Below are positions 8,175-15,804 of a DNA stretch of 33,089 nucleotides, one piece after another. The stretch is from CAZFIM01 sp964519615. Its GTDB lineage: Bacteria; Chloroflexota; Dehalococcoidia; GIF9; UBA5629. The stretch is taken from NCBI GenBank assembly GCA_964519615.1, contig CAZFIM010000027.1, positions 1 to 33,089 of the forward strand. Reading direction: 5' to 3'. Position 1 is the stretch's first letter, and each line of letters starts with the position of its first letter. The translations under genes were made by a program, and so were the position numbers. The notes beneath the pieces are model-generated. The model did not search any database, was not told the origin of the DNA, and saw only the letters and a list, made by a program, of their open reading frames with translations.

Positions 8175-8506
8175 GCTGGACCCTCCTTTTTCATTTTACC
8201 TATTAACGTATCGCTCGCTTCAAATTTCACCGCATCCCCTTACTTCGGTTCCCGGTGGTAACTCATCACACTACTCTTAACCCTGCGATACATTCAGGTA
8301 TAACGAGTGTGGAGTGATTACCATAAGAGGGTCAGCAACTACAGCGTAGAACAAAATTGCTATGTAACAGGAAGAAAAACGCACCAGTGCCCGTGAATAT
8401 CTGTGACCTGAAAGAAATACAGACGAAGCTATTATCCTTAGGCCTCAACCACACGGGCAAAAAGATACGTTTTGTCTATCGGTAGCTGTAATTCAGAAAA
8501 TCTGTT
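8175..8506 (-). promoter_or_regulatory. Long structured leader upstream of the RRM-RGG gene
   Basis: There is no gene in this 332-base stretch between the zinc-ribbon stop and the RRM start. Read on the minus strand it holds several self-complementary pairs: a long-range GCCCGTG/CACGGGC stem (about 8457 and 8391), CACACTC with GAG-TA-GTGTG (about 8310 and 8270), and CACCG/CGGTG (about 8253 and 8229), close to the ribosome-binding site. Long folded leaders are typical of cold-shock mRNAs. That this one acts that way is inference. Confidence 0.4.
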
Positions 8507-8809
8507 TTATCTGCCCGGTTTTATCTTGCGATAGCAGTCATTGCAGTATACCGGCCTGTCGCCGCGAGGTTCGAACGGGACCTCTGTCTCTTTGCCGCAT
8601 TCGGCACACGTTGCAGAAAACATCTGCCGGCTGCCTCCGCCGAACCCGCTGTTTCCGAAACGGGCTGTTTTTCTGTTCTGACGGCAGGCAGGACAGCGCT
8701 TAGGCTCGTTTGTGTATCCTTTTGACTGGAAAAATTCCTGTTCACCTGCTGTGAAGGTGAAGGTTTCCCCGCAATCGGCACACTGGAGAGATTTATCCTC
8801 AAAACTCAT
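8507..8809 (-). CDS. Small zinc-ribbon protein with four CxxC knuckles
   Basis: A 100-residue protein with CxxC pairs at 10/13, 39/42, 68/71 and 89/92. This is enough for two zinc ribbons, the second with the common CAECGKETEVPF opening. A flexible Gly/Arg/Ser linker (about 48-62) joins them. Proteins with this layout are common in Chloroflexota and other deep anaerobic lineages and are annotated only as zinc-binding; a nucleic-acid or ribosome association is plausible but not shown. ATG 8809 has GAGGAGG seven bases upstream. It heads the RRM/RRM/helicase group and has its own good promoter at 8922-8950. Confidence 0.85.
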   Translation of the reverse strand: MSFEDKSLQCADCGETFTFTAGEQEFFQSKGYTNEPKRCPACRQNRKTARFGNSGFGGGSRQMFSATCAECGKETEVPFEPRGDRPVYCNDCYRKIKPGR

Positions 8810-8921
8810 AGGATGACCTCCTCTTTCTTTTGTGTACTAGTCTTCGTTCGGTCACCCAATGCTTGAGCAAGTTAAGTGTAACATCTAAGCTGGTTATTTC
8901 CGAAACTGGACCTAATGATTC

Positions 8922-8950
8922 ATTATAGACTGAAAAAAAAAAATTTACAA
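8922..8950 (-). promoter_or_regulatory. Promoter for the zinc-ribbon/RRM/helicase group
   Basis: On the minus strand: TTGTAA (8950-8945), a 17-base spacer rich in T, and a perfect TATAAT (8927-8922). This implies a leader of about 105 bases before the zinc-ribbon start at 8809. Confidence 0.65.
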
Positions 8951-9046
8951 TACTTAAATAATCATTTTACATATAATATTACGATTTTTGTATATGACAT
9001 AATATTGATTTCACTATCAGTAATCCGCTTGCAAATTGTAGAGAGT

Positions 9047-9457
9047 TTATTTGTTATTCGCTATTCCATATGCAAAGTACAACCGGCTGCGTTCATCCCC
9101 CTCGTATTTCACATGTGCAGTAATAACAGCATTTTTACTGAACTGCTCCATATCTTCCTCTGTTCTGACAGCAATAGTCTGGCCGGTTTTATCTTTGAGC
9201 AAATTCTGAAGTCCGGCGACATCTTCTGCGTTAATAATCTCGATTACCAGTTCCCATGGCAGCGGACCGTCTAAAGAGTTGACAGCTATAATTCTGGCGG
9301 TGACAATGCTCTCATTGGGAACCACCGGGACCATAACGGGCGGAGGCTGGTCTTCTCCTGTGCTATTTACCGGTGCCGTGCATGATACCAGCGCCGCTGC
9401 GGCGATAAGCGCGGCGCACATGCCGGTAATAGAAAATGCTTCCGATATATTCTGCAC
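9047..9457 (-). CDS. Small putative lipoprotein of unknown function
   Basis: A 136-residue protein with an N-terminal hydrophobic segment ending in a lipobox (ALVSC, Cys 26), then a Pro/Val-rich spacer and a compact domain of about 90 residues with alternating strands (SIVTARIIAVNSL, WELVIEIINAEDV, NAVITAHVKYEG). It should be anchored outside the cytoplasmic membrane by lipid on Cys 26. I do not recognise the domain. The start is GTG 9457, which has GAGGAG ten bases upstream and gives a normal-length signal peptide. A GTG at 9523 would overlap the preceding gene and lengthen the signal peptide oddly. It lies 41 bases behind the deacetylase gene and may be the last gene of that operon. Confidence 0.7.
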   Translation of the reverse strand: MQNISEAFSITGMCAALIAAAALVSCTAPVNSTGEDQPPPVMVPVVPNESIVTARIIAVNSLDGPLPWELVIEIINAEDVAGLQNLLKDKTGQTIAVRTEEDMEQFSKNAVITAHVKYEGDERSRLYFAYGIANNK

Positions 9458-9498
9458 CTGTTTTTTACTCCTCTGGAAAATAGCATTAACGTATTTTC

Positions 9499-11241
9499 TT
9501 ACTGTGAAAACGCGCCTTTCCACAGTCCTGTAAAGAAGTGCCGGGCGTTGAGTCCCAGTACTCTGGTATCATAACCCCCCTCCTGGACTATCAGAGTGGG
9601 AAGGCGAAGAGCCCCGATCATCGTGCCTACCGTTTCAAAATCGCCTGCCTCCATTTTCCATGTGCCGGTGGGATCTTCCCGGGCGGTATCCAGCCCCAGC
9701 GTTACGACCAGAAAATGGGGGCGAAAGCGTGAAATGCGGCCAAGAACTCTCTCAAGTATTTGTATGTACTGCTCCGGCTCAAGCTCTTCCGGCAGAGGGA
9801 TATTGATATTGCAGCCTTTTCCCGCTCCCAACCCTCTTTCATCGGCAAATCCGCTGAAATAGGGATAGGCAAAACTGGGATGCCCGTGCAGTGATATGGT
9901 AATCACATCGGAGCGTTTATAGAAAATCTGCTGTTGGCCGTTGCCGTGATGGTAATCGATATCCAGCATGACCACGCGTCCGTATTTACTCAGGTGATTG
10001 GCAGCTATTGCTGCCGAGTTGAAATAGCAGAAGCCGCCGAAGGCGTGGCGTTCAGCATGATGCCCGGGCGGACGTACCAGTGCATAAGCCAGACGGTATC
10101 CTTCAGCTATCTCTTCCGCGGCTGTTAGCGCGCAGTCTACCGCTCTTCGCGCCGCCAGATAGGCATTGCGGTTGATGGGCGTGAAGGTATCGATGCAGTA
10201 ATACCCGGCGCGTATCGGGAGTACTTTTGGAGGCCGTGCCGCGTTGCGAATGGGAAAAACGTAGGGATAAATTGATTCTCCCGGCTCCAGATTAGAACAT
10301 ACCCTTTTAAAATAGCCCACATATTTATGATCATGAATTGCCTTGATGTGGTTTTCAGAAAAACGGCGCGGAGACAGCCTGTAGAAAAGCTCGGTAGTAT
10401 TCAATTCATCTAGGATAGAATCGATTCTTATCGGAGATTCCACATAGCCGCGTTCTTCTATATGGTGGATGGCATGGCGGTCATTGACCAGAAGGACGAT
10501 GCGTTTGTCTATGGGAACTGTGTATCTCAGTGATCTGGAAGGCTGTTTTTTAGAATATCTGGGGGACCTGAGCCTGACGGGGTCGTCTTTGAAAGACTCG
10601 ATCACAGTCTCAATATAATCAGGGGAAACAATGTCTTTATATTTTCTCTCCAGTATCGCCCGTACGATGGTTCTGGCCCGCTCCAGCGGCAGGGGCGTGC
10701 TCTGTCCAAGATCGTCGAACATCAGGTAGGGTGGATTGTCTCCCTGAGGTTTCACAGGAGTTTCATAGGCTGTGTTGATTACGGGAAATGCTCCGAATCT
10801 TTCATAAAAACGCAGTCTGGCGCTATTTTGTTTTCTTATCTCGGGATTGCGGCTCAAAAGCGGGTCGTCCGGGAGACATTCAAAAAAGAGCCCTATGCTG
10901 TTTAGATCGTAGGCTTCTTCCCGCACTCTTTCATAGAGTGCTCCGCCTATCCCGCCGCCCGTTTTCTCTCCGGCGGCGGAGATGTAATCCAGATAACAGA
11001 ACTTTAATATAGGAGCATGCTGCAGCATGGCGAAGCCGATAATATGGTCGCTTGCGTCCTCGGCAGCAAACAGGATAGAACGAAACTTGTATTTCAGGGG
11101 GTTGCGCAGTTGATCCGGCAATTTTGAGATATCTCTTTTGGAAAGGCCGGGGAATTGTGTCCTCAGTATCTCCTGGACCTGAAGGATAGCGTCTCTGTTG
11201 CCGGGAGTAGCATCATCATACACACGCCGGATACGAAACAT
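9499..11241 (-). CDS. GNAT acetyltransferase fused to an acetylpolyamine-amidohydrolase/HDAC-type deacetylase
   Basis: A 580-residue two-domain enzyme. Residues 1-170 form a GNAT domain with an acetyl-CoA loop around KTGGGIGGALYER (94-106). Residues of about 240-575 form an arginase-fold Zn deacetylase: PPGHH (391-395) with the tandem catalytic His, the metal motif DIDYHHGNG with Asp 429 and His 431, a third metal Asp at about 518 (GLDTA), and the transition-state Tyr 557 in QEGGY. The EGGY form resembles acetylpolyamine amidohydrolases more than true histone deacetylases. Acetylation and deacetylation on one chain suggests a small amine substrate that is reversibly acetylated. In context this could be beta-lysine or a dipeptide made by the upstream aminomutase and ATP-grasp enzymes. 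It starts 54 bases after the GNAT gene. Confidence 0.88.
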   Translation of the reverse strand: MFRIRRVYDDATPGNRDAILQVQEILRTQFPGLSKRDISKLPDQLRNPLKYKFRSILFAAEDASDHIIGFAMLQHAPILKFCYLDYISAAGEKTGGGIGGALYERVREEAYDLNSIGLFFECLPDDPLLSRNPEIRKQNSARLRFYERFGAFPVINTAYETPVKPQGDNPPYLMFDDLGQSTPLPLERARTIVRAILERKYKDIVSPDYIETVIESFKDDPVRLRSPRYSKKQPSRSLRYTVPIDKRIVLLVNDRHAIHHIEERGYVESPIRIDSILDELNTTELFYRLSPRRFSENHIKAIHDHKYVGYFKRVCSNLEPGESIYPYVFPIRNAARPPKVLPIRAGYYCIDTFTPINRNAYLAARRAVDCALTAAEEIAEGYRLAYALVRPPGHHAERHAFGGFCYFNSAAIAANHLSKYGRVVMLDIDYHHGNGQQQIFYKRSDVITISLHGHPSFAYPYFSGFADERGLGAGKGCNINIPLPEELEPEQYIQILERVLGRISRFRPHFLVVTLGLDTAREDPTGTWKMEAGDFETVGTMIGALRLPTLIVQEGGYDTRVLGLNARHFFTGLWKGAFSQ

Positions 11242-11295
11242 GCACTCTTGCCTTTTTAATATTTTACAGGACTATGCTCTCAGAGGCACAGCCTC

Positions 11296-11775
11296 TCAGG
11301 AGAGCTCTTTCCTCAATATTATTTTATCATCTCCGGGCTCGTAGAAATCCGGTATGCGGGCTATTTCGCTGTATCCGCAATTAATATGGAAACGCAATGT
11401 CTTTGCATATAACGGCTGAGATGAAGTCTCAATAATCGCCAGTCTTCCGCTGTTTTTCTTTATCTCATTTTCGCCAGCTTTCATCAGTGCTCCGCCGATA
11501 CCCTTACCCTGCTCCTGCGGTGTGATCGCCATCCAGTAGATATCCCATGTACCGGTTGTCATCGGTGTGGGGCCATAGCAAATATATCCTTTGACCTCCC
11601 CGTCAATTTGTGCAACCAGTATATAGTAGCCGGACTGTCCGGGATTCCCAAGGTAGCTGTCTATGACCTCTTCCGCTACCGTGACTTCTTCCGGTTTGAA
11701 TTCCGGCGTTTGGCGCAGGATATGCATAATCCCGTCTTTGTCATGTACAGTCATTGGCCGTATGGAGAGATTCAT
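11296..11775 (-). CDS. GNAT family N-acetyltransferase
   Basis: A 159-residue single-domain GNAT. Motif A is clear (ITPQEQGKGIGGALMKAGE), followed by the SGRLAIIETSS strand and a YSEIARIPDFYEPGDDKIILRK end, typical of small-molecule or amino-acid acetyltransferases. ATG 11775 overlaps the stop codon of the ATP-grasp gene (ATGA), so translation is coupled, with AAGGA a few bases upstream. The position directly after two ligases suggests it acetylates their product. It is much shorter than the AblB beta-lysine acetyltransferase as usually annotated, so calling it AblB would be unjustified. Confidence 0.9.
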   Translation of the reverse strand: MNLSIRPMTVHDKDGIMHILRQTPEFKPEEVTVAEEVIDSYLGNPGQSGYYILVAQIDGEVKGYICYGPTPMTTGTWDIYWMAITPQEQGKGIGGALMKAGENEIKKNSGRLAIIETSSQPLYAKTLRFHINCGYSEIARIPDFYEPGDDKIILRKELS

Positions 11776-12776
11776 GCCGGGTCCTTTTCTATAGCAAGCT
11801 GCACTATTTTTTCAATGAACAGGGAATAGCTCATTCCCGCCTTTTCACTTTGCAGCACCGCACCCGCTCCCGGGGAGATATCGGGATTGGGGTTTACGTC
11901 GATAACGTTGATCCTGCCGCCGCTGTCCATTCTCATATCGATACGCGCATATCCCTTTCCTATTATAAGCTGAAAGGTCTTTTTAGCAATACGCTCAATC
12001 TCTTCTCTCTGACCCGCATTGAGATTGGCGGGGCAGACCGGTTTTGTATTTTGAAAATACCGGCTTTCCTGTTCCCATTTGGATTCATAGGTGAGCAGCC
12101 GCGGCATACCTTCCGGAAGCGTATACGCAATTTCGGAAACAGGCAGTATGATATAGCCGATATTGCCCATAACGGTCACATTGAATTCCCTCCCCTCCAG
12201 AAAATGCTCTACCAGCGCTCCACCGCTGTAACGGGAGCTTATCAGCCTTATCTGCTCTTTAAGTGCAGTGAGATTGTGGACGATGCTGTCACATGTAAGG
12301 CCGTGGCTGGCGTCCTCGCAGCGGGGTTTGACAATGCAGGGGAAGTCCAAATGAAAGGAGCCGATGTTATCGGGACTCAGTACCTGACATTGAGGCACAG
12401 GTATACCTGCACCTCTGAGTATCATATTAACGCGGGCTTTATCCAGAGCGGTGTTCAATGCAGTATTCGGACAGCCGGTATAAGGTTTATTTGTCTGCGC
12501 AAGCAGGCGGGCAAGACTGGCTTCTGTCTGGGGATATCCGCAGAAACCTTCAAAGAGGTTGAATATCAGGTCGGCATCGAGTTTTCTGACCTGTTTGGCC
12601 GCCTCTTCCATTGGTGGAGCAAGCGGCAGTTCGAAAGCTTCATACCCCAGTTCGCTTAACGCACTGAATACGCTTTCTACCGCTTCCAGCACCCCGTAGG
12701 CCGCTTTTGCCTCGCCTGCCGTATCGTATGAAGAGCAGGCGGGCTGGTTAAAGATAACCGCTACGCGGCCACGCAT
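11772..12776 (-). CDS. ATP-grasp ligase, D-Ala-D-Ala ligase-like (second of two)
   Basis: A 334-residue ATP-grasp enzyme. It has an N-terminal Rossmann-like preATP domain ending in LIFNLFEG, the central CIVKPRCEDASHG nucleotide-binding loop, a LVEHFLEGREFNV strand, and the Mg-binding RIDMRMD...VIDVNPNPDI motif near residue 300. The family joins a carboxylate to an amine using ATP through an acyl phosphate. It is divergent from cell-wall Ddl and lies in an operon without other cell-wall genes, so a role as amidoligase for a small metabolite is more likely. It overlaps the preceding ATP-grasp gene by 16 bases and the following GNAT gene by 4. Confidence 0.88.
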   Translation of the reverse strand: MRGRVAVIFNQPACSSYDTAGEAKAAYGVLEAVESVFSALSELGYEAFELPLAPPMEEAAKQVRKLDADLIFNLFEGFCGYPQTEASLARLLAQTNKPYTGCPNTALNTALDKARVNMILRGAGIPVPQCQVLSPDNIGSFHLDFPCIVKPRCEDASHGLTCDSIVHNLTALKEQIRLISSRYSGGALVEHFLEGREFNVTVMGNIGYIILPVSEIAYTLPEGMPRLLTYESKWEQESRYFQNTKPVCPANLNAGQREEIERIAKKTFQLIIGKGYARIDMRMDSGGRINVIDVNPNPDISPGAGAVLQSEKAGMSYSLFIEKIVQLAIEKDPA

Positions 12777-13765
12777 TGCGGGTATCTCTTCAGGGCAGCG
12801 TTGAAAACTTCAAGGATGAGCTGTTGATGCGTCCATCCCACTTTCTGTGCCATAATAACCAGATCGCTATAGGTTCCCAGCCCGGGCAGTGCATTGATCT
12901 CGATAAAATGAGCACTTCCATCCGGGCTTATTCTGAAATCCAGCCTGGCGAAATCGCGGCAGCCCAGAACCTGGAAAGCCTTTAAGGCATTACTTTCCAG
13001 ATTGCGGCGCACCGCATCCGGCAGAGCCGCGGGACATTCGTAGTCAACCATCTCTACGTAATTGCGCTTTACTTCCAGCGAGTAAACGAAATGAGCGTTT
13101 TTCTTTCTGGGCAGAATGCGCATGATATCCAGTACCCGGGCAGGATGATTGCCCGTTATGCCTATGGTAACCTCATCGCCATCGATAAATTCTTCCAGCA
13201 TGACCGGCTGACGGTAGCTCTCCAGTACACGCGCTGCTGTTTCAACTGCGCTTATCGCGTTCTCTACCACAGAGCTTCCGATAATCCCTTTGCTGGAGCC
13301 TTCGCAGGCAGGTTTCAGTATCGCCGGATAAGAGATTTTAAGGTCAAATAACCGCTCAATACCTGCTCTATTTGCTATCACGTGGCAGCGGGGCGTGGAT
13401 ATCCCTGCTGCCGCCACCAGCTGTTTGGTAAGCGGTTTATCCAGACAGACAGCCAGACACTGGGGGTCAGAACCGGAATAAGGGATGCCAAGCATCTCCA
13501 GCACCGAGGGTACCTGTGCTTCACGGCTCCGGTAATTGCCTCGCCCCTCGGCGATATTGAATACCATATCGACCTCACGGCTGAGGATATTTTCCATGAA
13601 TTCCCTGCCGCCGCCGAGCAGCATGACGTTGTGCCCCTGCGATTTAAGCGTATCGGCGATCAATTCCACAGTCTCAGGCGAATCATATTCCTCAAACTCG
13701 TCACTGCACCGGCTGCCGTCAGGGCAGACCTGCTCTTTAAGGTCAAATGCCAGACCAATGTTCAT
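12761..13765 (-). CDS. ATP-grasp ligase, D-Ala-D-Ala ligase-like (first of two)
   Basis: A 334-residue protein of the same family and length as the next gene but clearly diverged from it. Landmarks are MVFNIAEGRG (N-terminal domain end), GIPYSGSDP, AILKPACEGSSKG (nucleotide loop), MLEEFIDGDEVTIG, and RLDFRIS...FIEINALPGLG (Mg and substrate motif, close to Ddl EINTxPG). ATG 13765 is preferred over an upstream ATG at 13798 because GGAGG lies eight bases upstream, inside the end of the aminomutase gene. Two non-identical ligases in tandem could act in sequence or on different partners. Confidence 0.88.
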   Translation of the reverse strand: MNIGLAFDLKEQVCPDGSRCSDEFEEYDSPETVELIADTLKSQGHNVMLLGGGREFMENILSREVDMVFNIAEGRGNYRSREAQVPSVLEMLGIPYSGSDPQCLAVCLDKPLTKQLVAAAGISTPRCHVIANRAGIERLFDLKISYPAILKPACEGSSKGIIGSSVVENAISAVETAARVLESYRQPVMLEEFIDGDEVTIGITGNHPARVLDIMRILPRKKNAHFVYSLEVKRNYVEMVDYECPAALPDAVRRNLESNALKAFQVLGCRDFARLDFRISPDGSAHFIEINALPGLGTYSDLVIMAQKVGWTHQQLILEVFNAALKRYPQCVAA

Positions 13766-13766
13766 T

Positions 13767-15104
13767 TCAGCCTTCCTCCAGACCTTCCAGAAAATCAACT
13801 TTGACCGGCTGAGTACGTACTATAGCCGAAAGCTCCTTCTGTGAGGACGTGCCCGGATTACGGTAATGGAACACTTTCTGCTCGTAATTCCTCAACATCA
13901 GCTCTTTTTCATTCTGCGAAAGTATGTAATTGGGCTGTATCGGGATTTTACCTCCTCCTTCAGGCAGATCGATGACAAACGTGGGGACGGCCAGCCCTGA
14001 GGTGTGTCCGCGCATACCTTCGATAATGGCTATACCAGCTTCTACAGGAGTCCTGAGATGCTCGGTGCCCTGTACTTCATCACACTGAAAGAGATAGTAG
14101 GGGCGTACCTTTATTTTTAGCAAGCTGTGGCATAAATCGGTTTGTGCGGCAACCGTATCGTTCACACCGCGCAGCAGAACGGACTGGTTGTTGACCGGTA
14201 TGCCGCTGCGCAGCAGGCGGTCGCATGCCGCTGCCGACTCCGGGGTTACCTCATGTGCATGGTTAAAGTGGGTATTAAACCAGATAGGGCCGTATTTGGA
14301 TAACATCGTGCATAGCTCATCGTCGATTCGGTAAGGCAGGACAACAGGGAACCTGCTCCCGATGCGGATAATCTCCACGTGTTTTATAGCGCGTATAGCG
14401 GCAATAATCTCCTCCAAACGAGATGTCGATAAAGTGAGTATATCGCCCCCGGAAATAATCACGTCTCTGATACAGTCATGGCTGCGGATATAGGCGAGCA
14501 TCGCTTCGATTTCCTCATGAGAGCGCACCCAGCTTCCATGCCGCCATTCCCTCTTACGCGTGCAGTGCCGGCAGAGCATGGGGCATACATTAGTCACTAC
14601 CATAAGTGCCCGGTCAGGATAACGGTGCACAAGCCCCGGTACCACCGAGTCACCTTTCTCATCCAGCGGGTCCTCAACGCCTAAGGAGCTCATGGTGATT
14701 TCAAGCGGAGAAGGTACGGCCTGTTTACGTATGGGGTCTTCAGGGTCGTGTCTATCGATAAGTGAGAGATAATATGGTGTTATCGAGAGGGGATAGCGTA
14801 GACTTACCAGTTTTAGCTGCGCCTGTTCTTTAAGCGAAAGGTTAAAGTAATGCGAAAGCTGATCTATATCGGTAATACGATTGCGGAATTGCCACTTCCA
14901 GTTAGTCCAGAGATTGTCGGGAATAGCGCCGAACAATCTTTCCCTTAAAGTGGCGCTTGTACTTGGAGGTTCTTCAGCAAGGTCGGCCGGGTTGCACCCA
15001 CCGGGAGGCTCCTCTTCTACCTCGCTGTTGCTGCAACTTGCAGCGTAGCAGTTCTCTGTTTTTTGTTTATACCGGCTTTTTTGTCCTGCTAATGCAGTTT
15101 TCAC
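13767..15104 (-). CDS. Lysine 2,3-aminomutase-like radical SAM enzyme (KamA family)
   Basis: A 445-residue radical SAM, PLP-dependent aminomutase. The cluster motif CPMLCRHC gives Cys 174/178/181; PLP Lys is 386 (GGGK); the side-chain-binding Asp residues are 342 (CDEV) and 379 (VID). All sit exactly 49 positions after their counterparts in the clostridial lysine enzyme (C125/129/132, D293, D330, K337), so the core aligns without gaps. Retention of both Asp residues favours lysine over glutamate as substrate. The interface zinc ligands of the clostridial enzyme are missing (NDT in place of NDC, no C-terminal Cys), as in several short homologues. The N-terminus adds about 50 residues with three Cys. 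It starts at GTG 15104 behind AGGAG and is first in the operon. Confidence 0.92.
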   Translation of the reverse strand: MKTALAGQKSRYKQKTENCYAASCSNSEVEEEPPGGCNPADLAEEPPSTSATLRERLFGAIPDNLWTNWKWQFRNRITDIDQLSHYFNLSLKEQAQLKLVSLRYPLSITPYYLSLIDRHDPEDPIRKQAVPSPLEITMSSLGVEDPLDEKGDSVVPGLVHRYPDRALMVVTNVCPMLCRHCTRKREWRHGSWVRSHEEIEAMLAYIRSHDCIRDVIISGGDILTLSTSRLEEIIAAIRAIKHVEIIRIGSRFPVVLPYRIDDELCTMLSKYGPIWFNTHFNHAHEVTPESAAACDRLLRSGIPVNNQSVLLRGVNDTVAAQTDLCHSLLKIKVRPYYLFQCDEVQGTEHLRTPVEAGIAIIEGMRGHTSGLAVPTFVIDLPEGGGKIPIQPNYILSQNEKELMLRNYEQKVFHYRNPGTSSQKELSAIVRTQPVKVDFLEGLEEG

Positions 15105-15189
15105 GTTCGTCGTTTCTCCTGTTATGTTATTTAGAATAAATAATATTTATACACCACAGCCGTCTCCATCAAAACCTTTTTGTTAATTG

Positions 15190-15312
15190 TACTGTATGAT
15201 CGACACCGCTCTCCTTTTTTACTGTTCATACACTATATAACGAAACCTCTATACATTACTGTTTAATGCTGTTATAATATACATGAATTATTTTTCATTG
15301 ATTATATACTGT
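15190..15312 (-). repeat. Four direct ACAGTA repeats in the promoter and leader
   Basis: On the minus strand ACAGTA occurs at 15312-15307 (as AAACAGTA, inside the promoter spacer), 15262-15257 (AAACAGTA), 15225-15220 (AACAGTA) and 15195-15190. All four are in the same orientation, within 123 AT-rich bases. They are candidate operators for the divergent winged-helix protein; binding is inferred, not shown. Confidence 0.5.
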
Positions 15313-15328
15313 TTTACTGAATTGTCAA
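15301..15328 (-). promoter_or_regulatory. Promoter of the aminomutase/ATP-grasp operon
   Basis: On the minus strand: TTGACA (15328-15323), a 16-base spacer and TATAAT (15306-15301), nearly perfect consensus. The spacer contains AAACAGTA, one copy of a repeat found three more times downstream, so the promoter is probably regulated by a protein bound between the two boxes. The leader to GTG 15104 is about 190 bases. Confidence 0.75.
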
Positions 15329-15409
15329 TAGTATTTAAGGCTGTAAGCAAAAAAAATTTTAAACAAAAATAATAATACGAGAAAGAGAATCTGACAGAGA
15401 GGAGCGATT

Positions 15410-15718
15410 GTGCCCGGTTGGAAGTTCATTACCAATCATACTCTGGTATTGTGCCGTATTGCCCAGCAGCCCTGTATTACTGCCAGAGAGCTTTCTTTAA
15501 GCATCAACGTTACCGAGAAGACGACACTCATGATCATCTCAGACCTCGAGGCTGAGGGATACCTGCGCAAGAAGAGGGAGGGACGGCGGTTGCGGTATTT
15601 CATCAATCCGGATTTGCCTCTGCGTATCGATCATGATTGCGGCGATATCGGAGGCTTGTTGGAAATACTGGGCTGGGAACGTCCTGAAAAGGAAAGGGAA
15701 AAAGAGCCGGCCAGGTAG
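15410..15718 (+). CDS. Small winged-helix DNA-binding protein (ArsR/MarR-like)
   Basis: A 102-residue protein made almost entirely of one winged helix-turn-helix: LVLCRIAQQPCITARELS (helices 1-2), VTEKTTLMIISDLEAEGYL (recognition helix region) and the basic wing RKKREGRRLRYFIN. A short charged tail follows. It starts at GTG 15410 with GAGGAG five bases upstream. It is transcribed divergently from the aminomutase operon across a 305-base AT-rich region containing the ACAGTA repeats. That makes it the obvious candidate regulator of that operon and of itself. No ligand-binding domain is present, so any signal must act through the HTH domain or a partner. Confidence 0.82.
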   Translation: MPGWKFITNHTLVLCRIAQQPCITARELSLSINVTEKTTLMIISDLEAEGYLRKKREGRRLRYFINPDLPLRIDHDCGDIGGLLEILGWERPEKEREKEPAR

Positions 15719-15737
15719 CGATACCGCTTTCCTGATA

Positions 15738-15766
15738 ACAGCCGGAAGCGGCAGAGCACCGGCTGT
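15738..15766. terminator. Hairpin between convergent genes, possible terminator
   Basis: ACAGCCGG, a 13-base loop, CCGGCTGT: a perfect eight-pair stem between the winged-helix gene and the convergent gene at 15805. No U-tract follows on either strand, so the termination role is uncertain. Confidence 0.35.
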
Positions 15767-15804
15767 GGCAGGCCGGCAGCATTAAACGTGACGGAGGTAC
15801 TGTT

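Noticed and set aside
8560..8580. GGTTCGAAC, resembling a tRNA T-loop
   Set aside because: It lies inside the zinc-ribbon coding sequence, and no acceptor stem or anticodon arm surrounds it. No tRNA or rRNA gene was seen in the window.
11754..12659. 301-codon plus-strand frame
   Set aside because: It is antisense to the second ATP-grasp gene, which has complete family motifs; the antisense protein has none.
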